Below are positions 7,551 through 15,074 of a DNA stretch of 20,949 bases, piece after piece. Position 1 is the first letter of the stretch; each line of letters opens with the position of its first letter. The notes under the pieces were generated by a model. That model was not told the DNA's origin. It searched no databases and saw only the letters and a program-made list of their open reading frames with translations. This stretch comes from Bacillota bacterium. GTDB lineage: Bacteria > Bacillota > Clostridia > Acetivibrionales > DTU013. The stretch covers positions 1 through 20,949 of the forward strand of contig JAEZMC010000070.1 in assembly GCA_023435805.1 (NCBI GenBank), written 5' to 3'. Both the position numbers and the translations under genes were made by a program.

Positions 7551-7838
7551 TTATTTTTCTTTTTTGATAATCATATACTTGAGTATTCCGTCCGTGATCT
7601 TGTAAATTCTCTCAAGTTCACGCGGGAATTCGGACTCTGCACTGAAATTGACAAGCACGTAATAACCTTCGTTTTTGTCATCAATCGTGTAGGCAAGCTT
7701 CCTTTTTCCCCATTCATCAATGCTTTCCAACTGAGCTGAAGTTTCAAGCAGACTCTTGAATTTTTCTACAAGCGCCTTTATGTTTTCTTCCCCAATGTCG
7801 GAATTGATGATGAATATGGATTCATACTTGTTCATCAT
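7551..7838 (-). CDS. rpsF: 30S ribosomal protein S6
   Basis: S6 pairs with S18 on the platform of the small subunit. The product is 95 residues, starting MMNKYESIFIINSDIGEENIK, with the family WGKRKLAYTIDDKNEGYYVLVNF stretch. The frame is open further upstream to 7892, but the two adjacent ATG codons at 7838 and 7835 follow AGGAGGTGA, so the upstream part is leader. The first ATG has the better spacing. The start of the operon follows a good promoter with a leader of about 60 bases that may be folded. Confidence 0.96.
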   Translation of the reverse strand: MMNKYESIFIINSDIGEENIKALVEKFKSLLETSAQLESIDEWGKRKLAYTIDDKNEGYYVLVNFSAESEFPRELERIYKITDGILKYMIIKKEK

Positions 7839-7900
7839 TCGACTTTCACCTCCTTCTGGACTGAACGGCCCTGTAACTTGAGTACAGAGCAAGGATACCG
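7839..7900 (-). promoter_or_regulatory. rpsF leader, candidate S6:S18 autoregulatory site
   Basis: The leader RNA can form CTCTGTA/TACAGGG (7889-7883/7875-7869) with a seven-base loop, directly followed by CCG (7868-7866). Further out TCCTT can pair with AAGGA of the Shine-Dalgarno. In many bacteria S6:S18 represses this operon by binding a leader hairpin with a conserved CCG next to a stem. The pairing and CCG are seen; the function is inferred. Confidence 0.4.
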
Positions 7901-7936
7901 AAGAGTAATTTTATCATATCGTCATAATTTGTGCAA
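7900..7936 (-). promoter_or_regulatory. Promoter of rpsF-ssb-rpsR
   Basis: Minus strand TTGCAC (7936-7931), exactly 17 bases, then TAAAAT (7913-7908), with an extended -10 TGA before it. Transcription would begin near 7900. Confidence 0.75.
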
Positions 7937-7981
7937 GCCCAATATCAGAATGGCAGGCCAAAAAAAGCCGGGCGGAAGGTC

Positions 7982-8323
7982 CTAGCTCAGCAGCCAGCCG
8001 ACGGCAAAAAAAAGGAAGGCCGCAGCTACCGCAAGCAGAATGTTGATGACCATACCTACTGTATTTTTCCTCATCCGCATTCCGATTTTTCTTTTTTTTG
8101 CCTTTGCCAGTGTCAGGTTGTTTTCATGAATGTATTCATTAATGATCCTCTCAGCCTCTTTCAGGATCGAGTCGTTTTTGCAGCCGGTGCCGCCTGTCAT
8201 TTTGCCTGTTTGCTTTTCGTGCTCCGCTGCATTTTCATTTTTCAGAATCAATATGGCTTCCTCAATCAGGTCTGAAGAAATATTCCTTATCACGATCACT
8301 TTTTTCGTATCTCCGGCCGTCAT
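7982..8323 (-). CDS. Small tail-anchored membrane protein, unknown function
   Basis: I do not recognise this 113-residue protein. The N-terminal part (about 1-75) is soluble and charged, with a KKVIVIRNISSDLIEEAILILK segment and a second helix KEAERIINEYIHENNLTLAKAK. A strongly basic stretch (KKRKIGMRMRK) comes next, then one hydrophobic helix over the last 22 residues, ending GWLLS. By the positive-inside rule the soluble part faces the cytoplasm, so it looks tail-anchored. The ATG at 8323 has GGAGGG four bases upstream; an in-frame GTG at 8335 would put that site inside the gene. A TATAAT (8411-8406) without a clear -35 could be its promoter. A weak GC stem and T7 run at 7962-7980 may terminate it. 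It sits between spoIIE and rpsF. Confidence 0.7.
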   Translation of the reverse strand: MTAGDTKKVIVIRNISSDLIEEAILILKNENAAEHEKQTGKMTGGTGCKNDSILKEAERIINEYIHENNLTLAKAKKRKIGMRMRKNTVGMVINILLAVAAAFLFFAVGWLLS

Positions 8324-8462
8324 ACAACCCTCCACAACGTTCTTTATTTATGCATTGCGGGAATGGCGCATCATACAAGCAGATATCCCCGTCAACTGTA
8401 TTTGGATTATAGTCTGTGGAGAGTTGGCATTTTTATGCATGAATCTTCCAGCTATTGTGAAG

Positions 8463-8487
8463 CCGCATGCAGTTAATGCGGTTTTTT
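8463..8487 (+). terminator. Intrinsic terminator facing the plus strand, overlapping the end of spoIIE
   Basis: Plus strand CCGCAT (8463-8468), seven-base loop, ATGCGG (8476-8481), then T6. The second arm and the T run fall in the last codons of spoIIE. On the minus strand the hairpin has no U tract. It would stop plus-strand transcripts from entering spoIIE in antisense, but no plus-strand gene is seen upstream. Confidence 0.45.
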
Positions 8488-10851
8488 CCAGACCTTTGCC
8501 ACCAGCACGGTCATATCATCGCAGGGTTCACCTCCGCAGCACCTGTTGGCCTCCTCCAGTATCATATCGGCTACCTGCTGGGGATTAAGGCTGTCGATTT
8601 GCTGGATGAATTTCATCAACTGCCGATCGCCTGGCTGATCTCCTGCCATGCTGTCAATGACACCATCCGTCGCCATGATGACCATATCTCCTCCGCCCAC
8701 ATTCCTCCGGGCCAGCTCCGCATCAATCCCGGGAAGGATGCCCGCGGGCAGGGAAGCCGCCCTGATCACCTCTACCTTATCAGCCTTTTTAATATAGGTA
8801 GGTGCCGCTCCGATTTTGACAAACTCCACCTCGCCGTTAAATAAATCAATTATGGACATGTCAATGGTGCAGGAGGAATCCTCGCTGGATCTGAGAACAA
8901 GTACGGAATTGATCAAGCTGATTGCCATATCCTTGTCAAATCCCGACTCCAGAAAGCTTTCAAGCATATTGACCGTTGCCCTGCTCTGGGCGGCTGCACC
9001 ATAACCGGTTCCCATGCCGTCACTAAGCGCAAGTGTGTATTTACCATTACCGCTGTTCATAAAGGTAAAGCTCTCACCGGAAACCGTACTGCCATGTTTG
9101 GGAAGCCTTGCGATCCCGGTGGTCAGCTTCAGATTCTCGGCTTCTATAAGCTTCAAATTGCAGCTTCCGTCACGGCTTGTCACGCACTCTTCGTTTTCAC
9201 GCACCATCTTCCTGCCGACAGCTTCCGATACCGTCTTATCAATTATAGTCCTGCAGTCCCTGGCTCCGCCGCAGGCGTGATGAAGAATACTGATCTCATA
9301 CTTACCCCAGGTGTTTTCATAGGCTATTACTTCTTTCACCTTTATTCCCGACTTGTCCAGCGCCGCAACAACCTCATCCTCCAACGGGCCTAAAAAGCTG
9401 ACCTCCGTATTGATTTCGCCGGCCAGCCCCGAAATCACCCTGGACATCCCTTCAAATTGCCGGCCAATCACAACCCGGCTTTCGCTGAGTTTGCTTTTCC
9501 AGACGATCCCCACCCTGAAAAGCTCATACATGTTGTTCACAGCATTGACAAAATCATTAATTCTGGCGCACTTTTCCAGGAAATAGCCAGGAATATCACT
9601 TTCCTCAACCCGCCCTTTTGCTTCAAGATTCTCTACGATTTTAAACATGACCTGGTAGGTATCGTAAAAATTGCGCTCCCAGCAATGCATGCACAGGCTG
9701 CAATCCCTGCATATCCTGTCTGCTACCCTGTCAAACAGCACATTGATGTCCTGTCTGCTCGATGTCGTTTTTGTTTCAGCAATTTCTCCAAAGGTTTTTG
9801 ACAATTCCATAAATGCTTTTGAAAATTTCTCCAGCCTTTCAACCGTGATATCCCTGATTCTGCTCGAATAACCGCGTCTGTCCGCCGCATGCGCCGTATC
9901 CCTTTGAAATGGACCCGCTATCCGGTCCATCCATTTGTTTGGTAGGATAAAAAACAAAACGGACGCCGCAAGAATTTCCCTCAGATAAAGTGCAGTCTCT
10001 ATCGATCCGTTCAAATACGCGGCCAGTATCATGTTCCCCATTGCAAACCCCCGCACTGAGCCGACCCTGCCGAGATTCCCCAATATGCCCGCCAGCATTC
10101 CGCAGAGTGCATATGCACCTGCAGAGGATGGGGTATTTTGAATAGATATGCTAGTAATCAAACCGATTGCAACGCCTGCTGCAGAACCCACACCGGCACC
10201 GCATCTGAAGCTGAACAGCAGCATTATAGTCACGCATAGTATATTTCTTATTGAGAATCCGAAGATTTGAACAGGTCCGGTACCGGAGAGCACCAGTGAA
10301 GCCGTAATGGCTATGCTGATTGCTTCTTCACCGGCAAAGACGGCTTTTTTACTGATTCCTGTTATAATCGGTATGGAAAACCGGAAAATAAAAAATACTA
10401 CGAAAGCGATAAACGAACTGAAAACTGCCTTTAAAACATCATAGAGCAAAAAGCCCTGCAGCCCGGTAAGTATCATTTGAGGTACCAGCATGGCAGAAAA
10501 AAGCAGTCCTGCCGCTTTAACATTTATTTTTGCATTCAGGTCTTTGAGCGGAATGGTCAAAACACTGAAAAGCAGCATGCACGCAGCGTTGATATACACC
10601 AATTCAAGAGATCCCTGCATTCCGGCACCCAGCAGGACTGCTGCCGCAATAAGGATTTTCCTCCCGGCTGTTCCGCAGGACGCTGCAAAAAACGCCGCCC
10701 CGAAGGGCATCAGTCCGCCGGCGATCTGATTGCTTCCCAGTAAAAAGGCAGCTATCAGCATGAGATAATTGTTTTGATATAGAAGAATTTTTTTGGAAAC
10801 TTCAAATACAGGATTATTCCTGCTCATAGGTACCGTAACAGTTTTCATCAT
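8473..10851 (-). CDS. spoIIE: Stage II sporulation protein E, PP2C-type phosphatase
   Basis: SpoIIE dephosphorylates the anti-anti-sigma factor SpoIIAA, which frees sigma-F in the forespore; it also takes part in asymmetric division. The 792-residue product is close to the usual length. It begins with about ten transmembrane helices (about residues 20-310), then a central region with a cysteine cluster CRDCSLCMHCW (about 379-390), and ends in the PP2C domain with metal-ligand motifs DGMGTG near 609, ATDGV near 726 and CDDMTVLV near 777. All three are intact. Two adjacent ATGs lie at 10851 and 10848, with AGGGGG six bases before the first. It is preceded by a Spo0A-type promoter and its last codons overlap a plus-strand terminator. 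Confidence 0.97.
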   Translation of the reverse strand: MMKTVTVPMSRNNPVFEVSKKILLYQNNYLMLIAAFLLGSNQIAGGLMPFGAAFFAASCGTAGRKILIAAAVLLGAGMQGSLELVYINAACMLLFSVLTIPLKDLNAKINVKAAGLLFSAMLVPQMILTGLQGFLLYDVLKAVFSSFIAFVVFFIFRFSIPIITGISKKAVFAGEEAISIAITASLVLSGTGPVQIFGFSIRNILCVTIMLLFSFRCGAGVGSAAGVAIGLITSISIQNTPSSAGAYALCGMLAGILGNLGRVGSVRGFAMGNMILAAYLNGSIETALYLREILAASVLFFILPNKWMDRIAGPFQRDTAHAADRRGYSSRIRDITVERLEKFSKAFMELSKTFGEIAETKTTSSRQDINVLFDRVADRICRDCSLCMHCWERNFYDTYQVMFKIVENLEAKGRVEESDIPGYFLEKCARINDFVNAVNNMYELFRVGIVWKSKLSESRVVIGRQFEGMSRVISGLAGEINTEVSFLGPLEDEVVAALDKSGIKVKEVIAYENTWGKYEISILHHACGGARDCRTIIDKTVSEAVGRKMVRENEECVTSRDGSCNLKLIEAENLKLTTGIARLPKHGSTVSGESFTFMNSGNGKYTLALSDGMGTGYGAAAQSRATVNMLESFLESGFDKDMAISLINSVLVLRSSEDSSCTIDMSIIDLFNGEVEFVKIGAAPTYIKKADKVEVIRAASLPAGILPGIDAELARRNVGGGDMVIMATDGVIDSMAGDQPGDRQLMKFIQQIDSLNPQQVADMILEEANRCCGGEPCDDMTVLVAKVWKKPH

Positions 10852-10866
10852 TTGTATCCCCCTAAC

Positions 10867-10940
10867 TACAATGATTATAACGGGACTATGAAATGTAATT
10901 TGTCATTTTGTGCATATCAATTGGCAAAATGTTTTGACAG
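10867..10940 (-). promoter_or_regulatory. Spo0A-activated promoter of spoIIE with 21-bp spacer and 0A-like boxes
   Basis: Minus strand has a perfect TATAAT (10879-10874) and an ATGACA (10906-10901) 21 bases upstream. In Bacillus subtilis spoIIE and spoIIG have such long spacers and need Spo0A to bind over the -35. A 0A-like box, TTTGTCATT on the plus strand (10899-10907), overlaps the -35. Further upstream are TTTGCCAAT (minus, near 10919-10928) and CCTGTCAAA (minus, near 10933-10941), each 7 of 9 against the 0A consensus TTTGTCRAA. Confidence 0.65.
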
Positions 10941-11116
10941 GGAGTTTCAAAATTCAAAGCGATTAATGCTGTATGCATCTTTGCTTTATTTACTCAAGGT
11001 AACTGTGCGGACAGCACTTCTGATATTATTTGCCGCAATTTGTATTTTAAAGTCTAAATGTTTTAGGGGGATTGTGTGGCAATAATATATAAAAACCAAA
11101 GAAAGGCGGATAAAAA
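10941..11116. other. AT-rich intergenic stretch, no gene seen
   Basis: Between the spoIIE promoter and the upstream terminator. The only notable structure is GTGC/GCAC around 11006-11020. A plus-strand open frame passes through but has no ribosome binding site. I see nothing further. Confidence 0.5.
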
Positions 11117-11174
11117 ACCGGGAGGATGGTCTGCAAGCCCCCGGTAAGCCGGTTAGCCGAGCCATCCTCCTGGT
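11112..11174 (-). terminator. Terminator of the discoidin-domain gene, with a large structured loop
   Basis: Minus strand GGAGGATGG/CCATCCTCC (11170-11162/11129-11121), a 9-bp perfect stem extended by ACC/GGT across one mismatch, then T6. The 32-base loop holds a second hairpin CCGG-CTTA-CCGG. It begins 25 bases after the stop codon. Confidence 0.8.
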
Positions 11175-11198
11175 TCAGTGGTTTGAGAGATTTATCGA

Positions 11199-12614
11199 TT
11201 ATTTAGTAAATATCTCAAATTCATATAGCGAATAACCGTATGAGGTTGCCCGTTGTACGCCGAGCATCCTTACATATCTGGCCTTTGCACTGGTGAACAA
11301 CAGCTCGTCGATACCTCCGTCACCGTTGGTAACTGCCGATACGTTCACCCAGTTTATGCCGTCTGCAGAGAGCTGAATGATGTAGCTTTTGCCAAAGGCC
11401 GCTTCCCATTTAAGCTTGACCCTTGATACATCATATACATTCCCAAGATCCACACTGAGCCACTCCTGGTCGCTGAACGCGCTGGACCAGCGTGTGTCAG
11501 CCTTGCCGTCCACTGCATTGATGGCCGCATAGGTCGTTGCGCCGTCCGCAAATATACTCGATGCCGTAACCGGCTTGTTAAGCGCCAGATTACCTGTGTT
11601 AAACCGGGTCACTTCCACTCTGTCTGCTGTGATGGCAATACCTGAAGAGCTGGTGTTTTTAAGACCGGAAACAATAACGGTCAGTACGTGCTCCTTATCT
11701 GCACCGAGGTTGGTGCTTTCAAATATCAAGGCATTATCCTTGCGTGTGTCACTGTAATAATCTATTGCAGCCGCTGTCGTCCCATCGATGGAAATATAGG
11801 CTATACCATGATTCGGAGCTTTTGCGCCGTACAATTTGATTTTTGTTCCGGTAAACCGGATCTGCAGACTTGAGCCGGTGGTAGAGGACCAGTGATTATC
11901 CTTGCCATAAGCGCCATCCTGTGTGCCATAGCTCCAGGTGCCCGTGTAATTGAACTGTTCGATGCCGGTTCCTGTTATATTGTCATTGATGGTGACAACT
12001 CCTTCGGTTCCCACAACCGTACCGGAATCGCTGTCATATGTAACTTTTCCGTTAAGCAGTTTCGCCAGAAGCCCAAGCGGTATAATGACGCCGTGTTTCT
12101 TATCCAGCTCAACTTTGTGTTCCAGGTTCAGTCTGGTATTGTTGACGATTGCAATGTTGCTGCCGATCGTCAGCGTAATCTTTATGTCACCCTTGGTGAT
12201 AACAATGATACCTGTCTTTTCATCATAGCTGTACTGCGCTTTCAAGCCCTTTGTCAAAGCATTAAGCGGAAGCAGCAGCTTGTCTTTTTTGATGACAGGA
12301 CTATCCACGGTGGTAATTTCCTTACCATTCACATAAATGCTTATCGTCTGGTCACCATATTTCTTTTTCAGCTTTGCAATATCCTTCAGAAGCTGCTCCT
12401 GTTTCCTGGCATTGTTGCGTTCAGCTTCATACTTGTCCTTCAAATTCTTCAGCAATGATTTGTAATCATCTTTATCCTTATTGCCCTTTATATTGAATCC
12501 AGCTTTGCCGCCAGCCTTGCCGGCATTCTTTTTCCCATTGTCCGCAAATGCCGTACCGACGCCGGCAGTCATTATAAATGCGACGGCTATGATTATACTT
12601 AGAATCTTTTTCAT
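11199..12614 (-). CDS. Secreted protein with copper amine oxidase-N repeats and a discoidin (F5/8 type C) module
   Basis: A 471-residue exported protein. It has a signal peptide (MKKILSIIIAVAFIMTAG, likely cut after AFA near residue 25), a lysine-rich coiled-coil stretch (about 47-88), a copper amine oxidase N-terminal type region (about 90-205) with the usual VNGKEI and LLLPLNALTKGL and IIPLGLLAKLL patterns, a beta-sandwich module (about 220-345) and a C-terminal discoidin/CBM32-like module (about 347-471) with NLALNKPVTASS and AVDGKADTRWSS. No catalytic domain, sortase motif or S-layer repeat is seen. These modules usually bind sugars or wall polymers, so wall or polysaccharide binding is likely. 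The ATG at 12614 follows GGGAGGT; an open frame to 12662 lacks a site. That site lies in a 13-bp inverted repeat. It follows rsgI by 105 bases and may belong to the SigI regulon. Confidence 0.85.
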   Translation of the reverse strand: MKKILSIIIAVAFIMTAGVGTAFADNGKKNAGKAGGKAGFNIKGNKDKDDYKSLLKNLKDKYEAERNNARKQEQLLKDIAKLKKKYGDQTISIYVNGKEITTVDSPVIKKDKLLLPLNALTKGLKAQYSYDEKTGIIVITKGDIKITLTIGSNIAIVNNTRLNLEHKVELDKKHGVIIPLGLLAKLLNGKVTYDSDSGTVVGTEGVVTINDNITGTGIEQFNYTGTWSYGTQDGAYGKDNHWSSTTGSSLQIRFTGTKIKLYGAKAPNHGIAYISIDGTTAAAIDYYSDTRKDNALIFESTNLGADKEHVLTVIVSGLKNTSSSGIAITADRVEVTRFNTGNLALNKPVTASSIFADGATTYAAINAVDGKADTRWSSAFSDQEWLSVDLGNVYDVSRVKLKWEAAFGKSYIIQLSADGINWVNVSAVTNGDGGIDELLFTSAKARYVRMLGVQRATSYGYSLYEFEIFTK

Positions 12615-12617
12615 AGC

Positions 12618-12676
12618 AAAACCTCCCTGGTTATTTTTTGTGTAATACACTTTCGTTTCCACGGGAGGTTTTTTTA
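12618..12676 (-). promoter_or_regulatory. Inverted repeat covering the ribosome binding site of the discoidin gene; terminator-like on the plus strand
   Basis: Arms 12618-12630 and 12659-12672 pair over 13 positions (AAAACCTCCCTGG with CCA-GGGAGGTTTT, one bulged C at 12662). On the minus-strand mRNA the 3' arm is the gene's GGGAGGT, so folding would hide it. The loop (12631-12658) holds GTGTA/TACAC. On the plus strand the second arm runs into T7, the shape of an intrinsic terminator. Confidence 0.5.
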
Positions 12677-12718
12677 GGGTAATTTTAAATGTAACATGTT
12701 TGTAATATTTCGCCGGTA

Positions 12719-14131
12719 CTATTTCTTTTTGTCCATTCCTTTGCCTTTACTGTCCTGCCGGCCTTTATCGTTATTCTCTTCCGATTGCTCCCGGCTGCTG
12801 CCGTCTTCACCGTTCTTTTTCTTTCCCGCCGGGTTCAATTTTCCCTTTGTACTGCTTTTTGCTGCCTCGTCCTTTTTGGTGTCCTCATTGCGATCCTTGA
12901 TTTGCCGGTCATGTTCCTCCTGCTTCCCATTTACAGACGGCACATTATCCCGCCTGTTATCGAGCAGCTCATCCTTCAGCTTTTGCCTTTGCTCCTTTTC
13001 ACGGGCCAGTATATCTGCTACGTCCTGTCTTTTTTGCTGGTTTTGACCGTTACCGTTGTTCCCGTCTTTAACGTTGTTTCCGCCGGCTTTTTCATTTGCA
13101 CTGTTCTTACCGTTCTGGCCGTTTGTTTTGTTCCGTCCCTTTTGATCAAAAGATTTTTCCTGTCCATTCTGATTATCCTTTGAACCCGGTGTTTCGTTTT
13201 TCTTTTCCCTTCCGGGGTTTTGCTCCGAGTTTTGTGCATCGGAAGCCGGTTTTTGATTTAAAGCCTTTTCTTCCCCGGGTGCTCCAGCCTTTTTATTGTT
13301 CTCGCCGGCCCCGGTTTCTCCAGCGTCCCTGCCCTGAATGCCCGCTGCCTGCTTATCTGCTACATCGATCTTATCCCTTGCTTTTTCAACCAGATCCTTT
13401 ACTGCCGTCTTTTTCAAATCCTCCATCTTCAGCTGGGGGTTATCCTCCAGTGCATCCTCTATCAATGCAAGCTTGCCCGGTGTCAAACCGAATTTTCTTG
13501 CTGAATTGCGCTGTTCCACACTGGCTTCACCCGAAAGCACTTCCGATTTGACGCTGTCCTTGTCCAGTTCTTTCGAAGCCCTGTCGGCCAGTTCTTTTTT
13601 AAGCTCTCCAGATTTCAGCCCATCCAGGCTGGATACTGTAAAGAGCACTGCACTGGAAATCACCGGTACCGTATCATCCGCAACTGTCATATTGCTGTTT
13701 TCCGTATTCAAATAGCCCTGTTCCACTGCAACGCTGAGTATTTGCGCGACCCCTTCCTGCAGCCTGGCGTTTTTCAGCCTCTGGCTTTCCAGAAGGCTGG
13801 TTCCGTCCTCGTTCAAAGCCTCCGCCTTGATGATCCGATCGTAAACATTGGCAGTAAGCTCAATGCTGGGGTTGATATCAATATCCACATAGCTGTACGG
13901 TGTGGCATAGGTGTAGGCTCCATATCCAATTCCGAGCACCAGCAGGGCTGCTGCCGCAATCGAAGAAATTCTGGCTGCCCTTCTGATTACTTTTATATTT
14001 CTGGCGGGCTGTTCCAAATCAACCTCGCTGCCGACTATCCAGGATGCCGTGGCTTTCACTTTCCTGAACGAACCGTCCGGAGTCAGTATAATAGCATTTT
14101 TCCCATTTACTTCTGCAACGATCCCTCTCAT
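12719..14131 (-). CDS. rsgI: Anti-sigma-I factor RsgI
   Basis: Membrane protein that holds SigI inactive until an outside signal cuts it. The 470-residue product has the cytoplasmic RsgI N-terminal domain (about 1-50, SigI-binding), one transmembrane helix (about 55-75), then the extracellular DIDINPSIEL stretch with Asn-Pro at 87-88, the site where RsgI proteins self-cleave. A folded domain runs to about 260, and a tail of some 200 residues very rich in Lys, Asn, Gly, Gln and Glu follows, likely disordered. It has no carbohydrate-binding domain, unlike many RsgI proteins in cellulolytic clostridia; in this it is like the Bacillus form. ATG at 14131 with AAGGGGGG seven bases upstream; 17 bases after sigI. 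Confidence 0.93.
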   Translation of the reverse strand: MRGIVAEVNGKNAIILTPDGSFRKVKATASWIVGSEVDLEQPARNIKVIRRAARISSIAAAALLVLGIGYGAYTYATPYSYVDIDINPSIELTANVYDRIIKAEALNEDGTSLLESQRLKNARLQEGVAQILSVAVEQGYLNTENSNMTVADDTVPVISSAVLFTVSSLDGLKSGELKKELADRASKELDKDSVKSEVLSGEASVEQRNSARKFGLTPGKLALIEDALEDNPQLKMEDLKKTAVKDLVEKARDKIDVADKQAAGIQGRDAGETGAGENNKKAGAPGEEKALNQKPASDAQNSEQNPGREKKNETPGSKDNQNGQEKSFDQKGRNKTNGQNGKNSANEKAGGNNVKDGNNGNGQNQQKRQDVADILAREKEQRQKLKDELLDNRRDNVPSVNGKQEEHDRQIKDRNEDTKKDEAAKSSTKGKLNPAGKKKNGEDGSSREQSEENNDKGRQDSKGKGMDKKK

Positions 14132-14148
14132 GTATCAGCCCCCCTTTC

Positions 14149-14847
14149 TTATAGTTTTATGTACTCTCTTATGTACTCGTAGTCTCCCGTGGCAATTACA
14201 ACAACTGCTATAATATACTTTCGGAAACGTTCCATTAATTTTCGGGGTAATCTTAAAGCTTTTTCTATTTCCGCCACCGGTAAATATTTTTTGACCATTA
14301 TCTGCTGAAGCATATCCGGCCTCGATAATATCAGTCCGACTATTTCACTGCACTGCTTCCGGGTTTTTTCATGCTTGGGAGAAGCCTCGGCCAGATCGGA
14401 AAATGTAATTTTCCACTCCTTCAGCTCCCTTCCCAATTCTTCCAGCTCAAGCCTTCTATACTCCGAAATCTTTTGTTCGGAGTAAGCCTGCACGGCTTCT
14501 CCGCTGCTCAGATCAAATTCCTCATCCTGTTCATCCATGTAAACGTGGAGTGAAATCACTTTATTGTGGCGGTTTTCACTGCGGTAATAGTCAATCAGCC
14601 TTCTTTTTATCACATTGCGGGAAAACGAAAAGAAATTCCCCTTGGATTGGTCAAAGGTACGGATGGCTTCCACGAACGCAAGCATAGCAATACTGAGCTC
14701 ATCATCCTTCCCATAGCTCATATACCTGCCCGTTACTTTTTCGGTGCAGGCGGCGATAAAAGGCTTGTACTCCTCTACAAACCTGTTTGTCTCGTTTTCA
14801 TCGTCCCGAATACCTTCGATCCTGGCATTAATCGCATTGAACTGCAT
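14149..14847 (-). CDS. sigI: RNA polymerase sigma factor SigI
   Basis: Alternative sigma factor of the SigI group, which answers heat and envelope stress in Bacillus and polysaccharide signals in cellulolytic clostridia. The 232-residue product has a region 2 with YKPFIAACTEKVTGRY and DELSIAMLAFVEAIRTFDQ and FFSFSRNVIKRRLIDYYR, and a C-terminal SigI domain ending KLMERFRKYIIAVVVIATGDYEYIREYIKL-like (the tail seen in the family). I chose ATG 14847 because AAGGGGGG lies just upstream; an in-frame ATG at 14886 has none. The 17-base gap to rsgI shows the sigma/anti-sigma pair is co-expressed. An extended -10 sigma-A promoter lies upstream; I could not find a convincing SigI promoter. Confidence 0.93.
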   Translation of the reverse strand: MQFNAINARIEGIRDDENETNRFVEEYKPFIAACTEKVTGRYMSYGKDDELSIAMLAFVEAIRTFDQSKGNFFSFSRNVIKRRLIDYYRSENRHNKVISLHVYMDEQDEEFDLSSGEAVQAYSEQKISEYRRLELEELGRELKEWKITFSDLAEASPKHEKTRKQCSEIVGLILSRPDMLQQIMVKKYLPVAEIEKALRLPRKLMERFRKYIIAVVVIATGDYEYIREYIKL

Positions 14848-14963
14848 TTTCCCCCCTTGACCCGGCAATCTCTCTGCATAACGCACACCGCACTTTAATA
14901 CTATATCGTACCCCTGCTAACGGCCACTTTAATCAGGTTTTTCCAGAAATGTCCCATATATCT

Positions 14964-14978
14964 TCCAAAATTATAACA
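14964..14978 (-). promoter_or_regulatory. Extended -10 promoter upstream of sigI
   Basis: Minus strand TGTTATAAT (14978-14970), a perfect TGnTATAAT form; no clear -35. Transcription would begin near 14964, giving a leader of about 117 bases before sigI, in which I see no strong hairpin. Confidence 0.55.
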
Positions 14979-15074
14979 TACTGATTATGGATATCCTATT
15001 CACGAAAGCGCATAGTAATTAAGATGTAATATTTCCGCATGGAAATTCAGACCGGAAAAATAATAAGCACAGCA

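Noticed and set aside
10852..11085. 77-aa plus-strand open frame with a hydrophobic segment
   Set aside because: It overlaps the spoIIE promoter and lacks a ribosome binding site; the hydrophobic stretch follows from AT-rich DNA.
11112..11174. Partial likeness to the 3' half of a c-di-GMP-I riboswitch on the plus strand (AGCCGGTTAGCCGA)
   Set aside because: The 5' half with the ACAGGGCAAACC-type segment and GNRA hairpin is missing and no plus-strand gene follows; the minus-strand terminator reading is simpler.
12615..12718. Possible SigI promoter (ACCCTA ... CGAA) ahead of the discoidin gene
   Set aside because: The 19-base spacing and weak -35 do not fit what I recall of SigI promoters, so I do not call it; a scan with a SigI promoter model would decide.
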